Below are positions 1 through 5,447 of a stretch of DNA of 5,929 bases, one piece after another. Numbering within the stretch: position 1 is the first letter of the stretch; the number at the start of each line of letters is the position of its first letter. The DNA comes from Spirosoma sp. GTDB lineage: Bacteria > Bacteroidota > Bacteroidia > Cytophagales > Spirosomataceae. A model generated the notes under the pieces. It worked only from the letters and a program-made list of their open reading frames with translations, was not told the origin of the DNA and ran no database searches. The position numbers and the translations under genes are program-made. The stretch is from the NCBI GenBank assembly GCA_025351545.1, contig JANXVQ010000251.1, forward strand, positions 1-5,929, given 5' to 3'.

Positions 1-163
1 GACGGCACTCCGATCGATCTGCGAAAAATTACGGCGCCGACCTTCATTCTGGGTACGAAGGAAGATCATATCGCACCCTGGAAATCGGCCTATCGGGCAA
101 CGCAACTCTACGGCGGCCCGGTCGAGTTCGTGCTGTCGGCATCCGGCCACATGGCCGGAGTCA
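1..163 (+). CDS. phaC: Poly(3-hydroxyalkanoate) synthase (PhaC), C-terminal fragment
   Basis: Read in frame 1 from the first base, this is an internal piece of a class I PHA synthase, the cytoplasmic granule-bound enzyme that polymerises 3-hydroxyacyl-CoA into polyester. Seen directly: [13 protein letters not shown], then KEDHIAPW with the family's catalytic Asp, then an [16 protein letters not shown] segment, then SGHMAGV with the catalytic His. These match the order and spacing of the last third of the PhaC alpha/beta-hydrolase domain. The nucleophile Cys would lie to the left of the window. The match stops right after SGHMAGV(N), where the family normally continues with NPP and a tyrosine/tryptophan-containing stretch before the C-terminus. 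Instead the sequence changes to antisense psbA. The piece looks more GC-rich than the genes to the right and is proteobacterial in style, so it is probably foreign to this contig. Identity is confident; biological linkage to the neighbours is doubtful. Confidence 0.88.
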
Positions 164-264
164 ATGTAGCAGAAGACTCCGATCAAGAAGTGGAACACTA
201 CCAACTGGTAAGGACCACCGTTGTAAAGCCACTCATCCAAGGAAGCAGCTTCCCAGATTGGATA
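164..264 (-). pseudogene. psbA: Photosystem II D1 protein (psbA) internal fragment, ~100 nt
   Basis: Read on the - strand this segment gives [17 protein letters not shown], then [16 protein letters not shown]. That is an essentially perfect match to D1, the photosystem II reaction-centre core protein, from residue 94 to residue 126. It includes His118, which ligates the accessory chlorophyll, and Tyr126 near the pheophytin. D1 should continue with M-G-R, but the frame continues I-D-S-G-H, which is antisense phaC. On the other side D1 should be preceded by H-F, but G-G-Y of the S9 peptidase is there instead. The [14 protein letters not shown] wording is cyanobacterial or cyanophage rather than plant-like. 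Only about 33 of ~360 residues are present, with no start, stop or promoter, so nothing functional is encoded. The junctions are placed to within a few bases. The most likely origin is a chimeric read or join. Confidence 0.87.
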
Positions 265-2727
265 ATAACCGCCCCAGCTCTGCCCCTGAATTCCCAGCCG
301 GTCACGATCGACAAACCCTTTGTCGAGCAGACTCAACACGCCCGGCACGATGCAGTCATACGCATTAGGACCCGGTTGCCCCGTTGTGTACACGATGTCT
401 GGCACGAATACAAGATAGCCATTCGAGACACAGAAAGGAATATTGATAGTTGACCGGCTTGGCGATGGTGCCCGATAATCATTTAATGTTTCGGCGTTCC
501 GCTCGTAGAAATACGTAAGCATAGGGTATTTCTTGGCCGGATCGAAGCCTTCCGGCTTAAAGAGTAAGCCTTCGAGTTTGATGCCATTGGTGCCAATCCA
601 CTTTACGATTTCTGCACTTCCCCAGCGAATGCTATCCTGTTGCGGGTTCGTGTGGGTCAGTTGTTGGGGTGATGCCAGAGTTGTGTCCGTTTGGAAGAGA
701 TTGATGGGTTCCTTGTAGTTTCCCTTGTAAAACGTCATGACCGGCGCGTTTTTCGCTTTGTTTAATCCAAAGTAGTGGTGATTGCTGCGCGTTAGTACGG
801 TTGGTTCGGCTACGGCCAGTCCATTTTTACTCTTCAAAATGCCGGTTGCTTTATCGCTTTCCCAAATGCCCGTCAGGAATAATTCGGTTTTGGGGTCAAT
901 TGCTTTTTCGATGGCGCCAGAACGCCGACCGGATGGACCATCGTCGTCGTTGTCCAGCTCGGCGCGACGTAGCCGAATTTTATTTTTCCGGCCCCAGCCA
1001 GCCGTCAGGTTTGTTGGGGTTTCTTTACCTGTTGGGTCAATTTGCCAGATGTCATACCGGTCGTAAAGCCAGAGGTAGCGGTCGTCGGTTGTCCAGCCCG
1101 CCGAGCCATAAGAGCCGGGCAAATTAGGTGTGTCATGTTCTTCGTCGAAGAACTTACTGGGGAGGCCGCGCGTCAGGTCCAGGCGTTTTCCGTCGGTCAC
1201 CGACCAGGCCCGCCAAAGCGAATCGCGCTCATCGAACCAGTAAGCGTATTTTCCACCGGGCGACAGTTTAGGTTGCGAGGCCATTATATCACTGGCGATT
1301 CGTTTTTTATCGCCTGTTTGCGTGTCAACCAGATATAAGTCTGTGTGGCCGGGGTCCCACGATGCCTGAACTTGATAGGGCAAATCGCTCAAGCCCAATA
1401 AATAACGCGTGCTCGTCTTTGGATCAAAAGCAACAGTCGGTATTTCGCGGTTGGCAAGGGGGGTAACTTTGCCGGAAGAGAGATCGTAAACGGCCAGAAA
1501 CCCACGCTCTTTCTCTTCCTTAAGCCGTCGTTGCTGCATTGGTTGCAAGCGGCTATCGGTCCAGGTCCAGATGTCCATTTTTACTTTCTCATCCTCGGGT
1601 GTCAGCGTGTCCTTTGTTGGTTTTGGCGCAATTGGCGAGGTTGAGAAGTAGAGCCGTTTTCCATCGTCGGCAAACTTAGGTTCGCGAAACTCATTCACCG
1701 ACCAACCCCTGGGTAAAGCTGCCGTCAGTGTGTCGGCTATAACGGTAAACGGCGCTTCGGGAGTTGCGTTTTTGCTGCGTTTTCCTTTTGTCGCAACCGT
1801 TGGCGATAGATTTTTATAATACAGCGTAAACACCTTTACATCGCTCCCGGCGCTATCGGCCGAGGCCATCCAGGTGAGTTGCCTACCCGCTTTGTCAATG
1901 GCTAACCCTTTGTAAATCTTTCGCTTAGCGCTGGTATCGACAAGCATTGTTTGGCCGTTGGCTGTATTAAACAGAAACACGCCCGGAATACTTATCTCAC
2001 CCGTTTTTAGTGAATCATTCGCCGATTCTTTGCTGTAAAATATGGATTGTCCATTATCGGAAATAACTACGTTCGAGACGTAACGGACTGTTTTACGCGA
2101 ACCGTCGGCCATGTTCAGCAGCGTTAAGTCATCGCCTTTTGGCTTCTTCGATGGCCCTTTCCTTGTGGCTACCGTGGTTGTCGAAACGGGTGGCGATGGG
2201 TTAAGTGTATCTTTCAGAGAAGCTGTTTTCGGCGTTGGTTTCTCTTTGTCTTCCTTATGTTCCTGCACCACGGCCAGCCATACACCCGAGTCCTTGCCGA
2301 ATATAAATGATTTTGCATTGGGCAATTTTGTTGGCCTGCCGGTAGTTAAATTTAAAACCAGTAAGCTGTCTTTGGGCATTTCGTCCGGTTTCTTTTTCTT
2401 TAGCTTGGCTTTTCGGGTATCAGCCAGAGGAACTTTGAGCCGCATGACCAAAAACTTACTGTCGGCGGTGAACTGCGCCATGTAGCCTCGCGGGAAAACA
2501 TAGTGCGTTCGATTTGCGTTGGTAGTAGAGGACGTAACGTCTAATCGGCCATCGCCTTCCTGTGGATCAATCTGGTAAGCAATCCAGCGGCCGTCGTCCG
2601 AGATTTTTTCAGACCGTACACTTTGCCAGCGATCATAATCGGCACCCGTAAGCGGCCGTTTCTGGCTCTGGGCAAAGAGTGAAGTTGATAGAAAAACACA
2701 AAATAAGAATTGAGTGAAATGCTTCAT
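265..2727 (-). CDS. Secreted S9 family (prolyl oligopeptidase-like) serine peptidase, 3'-truncated
   Basis: Secreted or periplasmic serine peptidase of family S9, which cleaves short peptides with an alpha/beta-hydrolase domain capped by a beta-propeller. The ATG (complement of 2725-2727) starts a signal peptide, [19 protein letters not shown], with likely cleavage after residue 19. Residues ~25-700 are propeller-like, with repeated 'DDG(R/K)..' blade motifs and a Lys/Pro/Thr-rich linker at ~155-200. The hydrolase domain begins near residue 705 ([11 protein letters not shown]), followed by [15 protein letters not shown] and the nucleophile motif GQSWGGY with Ser817. The match ends at residue 821. 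About 140 residues expected in this family, carrying the catalytic Asp and His, are missing and replaced by psbA and antisense phaC. The frame has no stop anywhere to position 1, so a gene caller would extend it to a 909-codon partial ORF. No internal frameshift is visible. No Shine-Dalgarno sequence precedes the start, as is usual in Bacteroidota. The native gene is probably intact; the truncation is probably artefactual. Confidence 0.9.
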
Positions 2728-2808
2728 GAAAGAGGAGAGTTAGCTACCAGCGAAAATACAATAAAGACACTATTGTTGGGTTAGCGTCAATTAATCAAAC
2801 AATTACTT
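2728..2808. promoter_or_regulatory. Divergent intergenic region between S9 peptidase and DUF6624-like gene
   Basis: This 81-bp AT-rich gap separates two diverging start codons and so must hold the promoter for each, unless either lies inside a coding region. Near-matches to the Bacteroidota -7 element TAnnTTTG are TATTTTCG for the leftward gene (complement of 2751-2758) and TATTGTTG for the rightward gene (2771-2778), each with one mismatch. I see no properly spaced -33 TTG for either one, so the exact elements are uncertain. No operator-like palindrome stands out. Confidence 0.35.
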
Positions 2809-3489
2809 ATGAGATACTTACCATTGTTTATACTTATTTGTGCCTGTTTGTCTAACTCTGCTTTCGGTCAACAGGCTAATCCGCTCAAGCGTGAGCTGGA
2901 TAGCATGTATGTACTGGATCAGCGGAACCGGGAATGGTTGACAAAAATGGGTAATAATCAGCCACTAACCGACAGTTTGAGTGCGGTGTACAAGACCGAT
3001 CGCGCCAAACTGGCCAGTGTTCTCTGGGCTGAACAAACTAAAATTGATACCACCAACCTGGCCCGTGCCGAAGCCATTCTGAAACAGCATGGCTATCCCG
3101 GGAAAAGGTTAGTGGGAACGCCTACAAACCAGACAATTTTTTACATTATTCAGCACTCCAACAAAATCGAGAAATATCTGCCTATGATAAAAAATGCGGC
3201 TGATCTTGGTGAATTGCCTTTCTATCAATATGCTATGATGCTCGATCGATCGCTGATGTATGGCGGGAAGCCACAATTGTATGGCACGCAGGCTTCGTGT
3301 CGACAACTGAAAAAGACAAAACAGTCGCGGTGTTTCGTCTGGCCCATTGCCAATGCGAAAGCCGTAAATGAACGTCGAAAACAGGCTGGCTTTGAGCTTA
3401 CCGTAGAGGAGAACGCAAACCGCCTGAACGCAGCTTATGAACCTGCCATTACGATTGACGAAGTACGACAAACCTACGTTTTCAGGTAA
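2809..3489 (+). CDS. DUF6624-like secreted protein of unknown function
   Basis: A 226-residue protein with a clear signal peptide, MRYLPLFILICACLSNSAFG, cut before QQ (residues 1-20), so probably periplasmic. The mature part resembles the Bacteroidota family DUF6624. Seen directly: a charged helical N-terminal half, GYPGKRLVG at 95-103, an IIQHS motif at 113-117, LDRSL at 145-149, QLYGTQ at 156-161, then WPI and VNERRKQAGF near 178-199, followed by EENANRLN. This order of motifs is what identifies the family; its biochemical role is not known to me. The 16 residues between YGTQ and WPI are unusually Lys/Cys/Gln-rich, and a different frame there reads FVSTTEKDKTVAVF, so a pair of compensating indels is possible but unproven. 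The gene diverges from the S9 peptidase and converges on the GH130 gene, so it is likely a single-gene transcript. The ATG has no Shine-Dalgarno sequence. Confidence 0.8.
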   Translation: MRYLPLFILICACLSNSAFGQQANPLKRELDSMYVLDQRNREWLTKMGNNQPLTDSLSAVYKTDRAKLASVLWAEQTKIDTTNLARAEAILKQHGYPGKRLVGTPTNQTIFYIIQHSNKIEKYLPMIKNAADLGELPFYQYAMMLDRSLMYGGKPQLYGTQASCRQLKKTKQSRCFVWPIANAKAVNERRKQAGFELTVEENANRLNAAYEPAITIDEVRQTYVFR

Positions 3490-3502
3490 TTCATTACCTT
3501 CT

Positions 3503-3550
3503 CAGAGAGTCGTATCAAATATAACAGATCATACTTGATACGGCTCTTTG
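3503..3550. terminator. Bidirectional hairpin terminator shared by DUF6624-like gene and GH130 gene
   Basis: CAGAGAGTCGTATCAA (3503-3518) pairs with TTGATACGGCTCTTTG (3535-3550) over 16 positions: 14 Watson-Crick pairs and 2 G-U on the + strand RNA, with a 16-nt loop. It lies just after the + strand stop (3487-3489). On the - strand its right arm covers the last codons (E-P-Y-Q) of the GH130 gene, and the TGA stop (complement of 3529-3531) lies in the loop. T-rich sequence follows the right arm (TTTGTTTGATGG); little follows on the other side. The position between convergent genes supports a two-way terminator. Confidence 0.7.
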
Positions 3551-4632
3551 TTTGATGGTTGTTCTGTCACTAACTCTGCCAGCCCGACTCCCGAATCGGC
3601 TGCGCCATAGTATACCCAAATCTGACCTGCTTTGTCGCTGCCATCGGGCCATTGTATCCAGCCATTCGAGAAGACTACATTGGGGAAGAATCCTTCGCGC
3701 TCCCACGAGAGTTCTGGTGTAAGCAGGGGTGTATCAGAACGATCCAGAACGTTTGACGGGTCATTTTTATCAAGTAAAGCTACCGCCAGCGAATAGGCAT
3801 GCGTTGCGTCGGCACCATGATAACACACCAGCCAGCCCTCGTTGGTTAGAATCGGTTCCGGACCGGCACCAATTTTACCGCCTTCCCAGGCAAAGGGATC
3901 GGTTGCAGGGTCAACGCTGGACTGGCCCCGGCCACCAAACAGGAAACGGTGATTTCCCCAGTGTATTCCGTCTTCTGACTCGGCCAGCCAAACCGATGGT
4001 TTGCCAATATCTGACACCATTGGCCGATGCAACAACATATACTTTTCGTTGATCTTTTGCGGAAACAAAGCGACATCCTTGTTGGGTGGAGGTAAAATCA
4101 TGCCGACGCGCTCAACCGTTTTAAAATCGGTGGTGACAGCTAACCCTACACCCGGCCCATGCTCCGATACGGCTGTGTAGGTAATCCAGTATTTGCCTTC
4201 CAGAAAGGTAATTCGGGCGTCTTCGATACCGAATGATTCATCCATCCGGGCTGGAAATAAAAATGGCTCGTCGTCAATAGCAAAATGAACCCCATCGCGG
4301 CTACGCGCCAGCCGAAGGTGGCTCAATGAAGTCAGATAAACTTTACCGTTAAGCGTTATAACCCGTGGGTCGTAGGGTTCGCTGGGTTCAGTAAAGCGCT
4401 TGAGTGTCAGTGTAGGAACGCCATCCTTCTCCTCAATTAAGGGGATAATAATAAATCCCTTTTCGGCCGTTGGCGCTTCGGCTACGCGCAGCAAAAGTAT
4501 GACTTCACCATTAAAAAGACAGGCTGCCGGGTTGAAAGCTCCCAATACCTTAAAACCATCAATAGTTGGTTTTACATCCCTTGTTTGAAGAATGGGTTTG
4601 TTGGTTAGGCGCCGGAGTTGATAACTTCTCAT
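3529..4632 (-). CDS. Glycoside hydrolase family 130 protein (beta-mannoside phosphorylase or mannosidase)
   Basis: A 367-residue protein with no signal peptide, so cytoplasmic, of normal length for GH130. The family releases mannose from beta-linked mannosides, mostly by phosphorolysis to mannose 1-phosphate, and some members hydrolyse. Five-bladed propeller signatures appear in order: FNPAACLFNGEVILLLRV (33-50), YDPRV (87-91), GIEDARIT (135-142), KDVALFPQKI (185-194), LHRP (201-204), IGAGPEPI (254-261), GWLVCYHGAD (266-275), FFPNVVF and YYGAAD near the end. Asp138 in the EDAR motif matches the family's catalytic acid. Keeping Lys185, His202 and Arg203 at basic positions favours a phosphorylase over the phosphate-independent branch, but that is inference from motif memory. 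No other glycan gene is nearby, so the substrate cannot be read from context. The start is the first ATG before SYQLRRL; no Shine-Dalgarno sequence is seen. Confidence 0.88.
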   Translation of the reverse strand: MRSYQLRRLTNKPILQTRDVKPTIDGFKVLGAFNPAACLFNGEVILLLRVAEAPTAEKGFIIIPLIEEKDGVPTLTLKRFTEPSEPYDPRVITLNGKVYLTSLSHLRLARSRDGVHFAIDDEPFLFPARMDESFGIEDARITFLEGKYWITYTAVSEHGPGVGLAVTTDFKTVERVGMILPPPNKDVALFPQKINEKYMLLHRPMVSDIGKPSVWLAESEDGIHWGNHRFLFGGRGQSSVDPATDPFAWEGGKIGAGPEPILTNEGWLVCYHGADATHAYSLAVALLDKNDPSNVLDRSDTPLLTPELSWEREGFFPNVVFSNGWIQWPDGSDKAGQIWVYYGAADSGVGLAELVTEQPSNKEPYQV

Positions 4633-4794
4633 TAATAATGGTTTACGATTAGAAAACAGGTCGCTCGTAACCCGTAACTCGTAAATAGAAGGTAGTGTTC
4701 CGGCACAAATATTTAATTAGTTTTTGCCATGATTAAACCTTCCGGGAAAGAGACGCGTTAAGAGGGTTGAACTAACTTTTATACTCTGTTTACC
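4633..4794. promoter_or_regulatory. Divergent intergenic region between GH130 gene and acidic protein gene
   Basis: A 162-bp spacer that must supply promoters for GH130 (leftward) and the acidic small protein (rightward). It holds a three-copy 7-bp repeat (4665-4685), an AT-rich core with the palindrome AAATATTT (4708-4715), and a weak leftward -7-like element TATTTGTG (complement of 4703-4710, one mismatch to TAnnTTTG). A 10-codon ORF, MIKPSGKETR, starts at 4729 and stops at 4759-4761, but nothing shows that it is translated. I cannot place either promoter firmly. Confidence 0.35.
4665..4685. repeat. Triple 7-bp direct repeat YCGTAAM
   Basis: Three adjoining copies read TCGTAAC, CCGTAAC, TCGTAAA with an exact 7-bp period. 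They lie 33-53 bp upstream of the GH130 start. The period is shorter than one helical turn, so cooperative binding on one DNA face is not obviously implied. It could be a small operator cluster or a chance short tandem repeat. Confidence 0.5.
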
Positions 4795-5055
4795 ATGATT
4801 AACCAGCCAGCGTTTGATCAGGACGAAGACGTGCTGATGCTTAACCCCGATCCAGAAACGGCCGCTTTAGACGATGATGAAGATGATTTGGACGACGAGG
4901 GAGCTGAATTTGATGACCTGGGCTCAGGAGCCGCCAGTGGCTACGGAGCAGATGATTTGGACGACATTGAAGGTGACTTCGATGAAGCTGATCTGGAGGA
5001 AGATCTAGACGACGACACCATCGAAGACGATCTGGACGACGATAGTATGGATTAA
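4795..5055 (+). CDS. Extremely acidic Asp-rich small protein, unknown function
   Basis: An 86-residue protein with 30 Asp and 10 Glu and not one Lys, Arg, His, Cys or Trp, giving a predicted net charge near -40. The first ~25 residues (MINQPAFDQDEDVLMLNPDP) are the least acidic. From residue ~26 the chain is built on a recurring DDLDD unit (four variants), broken by a short Gly/Ala/Ser patch (GSGAASGYG) near residues 43-51. There is no signal peptide or membrane segment, so it is probably cytoplasmic and intrinsically disordered. The start ATG has no Shine-Dalgarno sequence; the stop is TAA. Third-codon positions alternate GAT/GAC rather than being a pure triplet repeat, which supports real coding rather than slippage. 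I do not recognise a named family. Polyanionic roles such as binding cations or basic proteins are speculation. Confidence 0.75.
   Translation: MINQPAFDQDEDVLMLNPDPETAALDDDEDDLDDEGAEFDDLGSGAASGYGADDLDDIEGDFDEADLEEDLDDDTIEDDLDDDSMD
4881..4965 (+). repeat. Repeated DDLDD-coding unit in the acidic gene
   Basis: The 16-mer AGATGATTTGGACGAC occurs exactly at 4881-4896 and again at 4950-4965. A diverged copy, GACGATCTGGACGAC, is at 5026-5040. The exact 16-base identity suggests internal duplication rather than only protein-level bias, and the diverged copy shows that the unit is retained as DDLDD at protein level. Confidence 0.7.
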
Positions 5056-5061
5056 CAATCT

Positions 5062-5076
5062 ACTGTTAGTAACAGT
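5062..5076. promoter_or_regulatory. Perfect 15-bp palindrome
   Basis: ACTGTTA-G-TAACAGT is a perfect palindrome with 7-bp arms around a single base, 7 bp after the stop of the acidic gene. The one-base centre suits a dimeric DNA-binding protein site better than an RNA hairpin loop. No regulator gene is present in the window, so its role is open. Confidence 0.4.
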
Positions 5077-5082
5077 TGTCAG

Positions 5083-5101
5083 CTTGCCGGTTAGCGGCAA
5101 G
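5083..5101 (+). terminator. Short GC-rich hairpin after the acidic protein gene
   Basis: CTTGCCG (5083-5089), loop GTTAG, CGGCAAG (5095-5101): a perfect 7-bp stem 28 bases after the stop of the 86-residue gene. No run of T follows (TCGTTTGAATC), so intrinsic termination is possible but not classical. It could instead be a processing or attenuating hairpin between the two small genes. Confidence 0.45.
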
Positions 5102-5143
5102 TCGTTTGAATCATTTCACTACATCTCTTTGCTTAACACTACT

Positions 5144-5317
5144 ATGGCAGATTCGATTCCGGATCCGGACGAAGAACAACTCGTTACGACGAAAACCGCC
5201 GTTACAGACGGTACTGCTCCCGATGCTGACACGCAATCGTCGGCGGCCAGTGAAGCTGGAGACCGAACAGCCGAAGATGGCTCCCGTGCCTCAAATGATC
5301 CTGCTGAAGGAGCGTAA
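5144..5317 (+). CDS. Possible second small acidic protein, 57 residues
   Basis: From the ATG at 5144 the frame encodes MADSIPDPDEEQLVTTKT and on to NDPAEGA, then TAA. It has 14 acidic and 3 basic residues and is rich in Ala, Ser, Thr and Asp, so likely disordered and soluble. The same frame is open back to an ATG at 5084, but that start lies inside the hairpin at 5083-5101 and would add a hydrophobic, less acidic leader, so 5144 is preferred. It sits 88 bp after another acidic protein gene on the same strand and ends before the inverted-repeat element. An overlapping frame (to 5354) gives a strongly basic Arg/Lys-rich product that looks like an out-of-frame shadow. No family recognised; the short length makes the call tentative. 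Confidence 0.45.
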   Translation: MADSIPDPDEEQLVTTKTAVTDGTAPDADTQSSAASEAGDRTAEDGSRASNDPAEGA

Positions 5318-5328
5318 AGAAAAGCAGG

Positions 5329-5447
5329 ATCAGCAAGTTGTCTCAGGTAAATGAATAATTAATGATGAAAATAGGCTGATTGTTAGATTGTTACAATTGT
5401 CTATTAGTCATTTTGCCTTATTCATTTACTTAAGATAACTTGCTGAT
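5329..5447. repeat. 119-bp element with 30-bp inverted repeats, likely two-way terminator
   Basis: Left arm 5329-5358 (ATCAGCAAGTTG... to ...GAATAA) and right arm 5418-5447 are inverted copies matching at 27 of 30 positions. Two of the three differences become G-U pairs in + strand RNA, so a long stem would form. The 59-bp spacer also folds partly: AATGA...ATAG pairs loosely with CTATTAGTCATT, and the centre holds ATTGT-T-ACAAT (5387-5397). The right arm contains the last codons and TAA stop of the isochorismate synthase gene. The element lies between convergent genes, which fits a terminator. A miniature transposon is an alternative, but no target-site duplication is seen. Confidence 0.6.

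Noticed and set aside
1..300. A natural peptidase-photosystem fusion or a phage-borne psbA cassette
   Set aside because: Only 33 D1 residues are present, without start, stop or promoter, and both neighbours are broken in conserved motifs. Phage psbA genes are full length.
130..453. A 107-codon + strand ORF starting inside the phaC piece
   Set aside because: Its first part is real phaC sequence, but after 163 it reads the antisense of psbA and of the S9 peptidase, so it is a by-product of the chimera.
533..2485. Several + strand ORFs of 60-124 codons opposite the S9 peptidase
   Set aside because: They lie wholly antisense to a continuous, recognisable coding frame and show no family motif.
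3109..3471. A 120-codon - strand ORF opposite the DUF6624-like gene
   Set aside because: The + strand product has a signal peptide and family motifs; the antisense product shows none.
5076..5354. A 92-codon ORF overlapping the second acidic gene
   Set aside because: Its product is an Arg/Lys/Pro-rich string typical of an out-of-frame reading of an acidic coding region, and its start abuts the palindrome and hairpin.
5329..5447. Miniature inverted-repeat transposon
   Set aside because: The flanks (AGG before, AAC after) show no target-site duplication, and one end lies in coding sequence of a conserved gene. Kept only as an alternative to a terminator.
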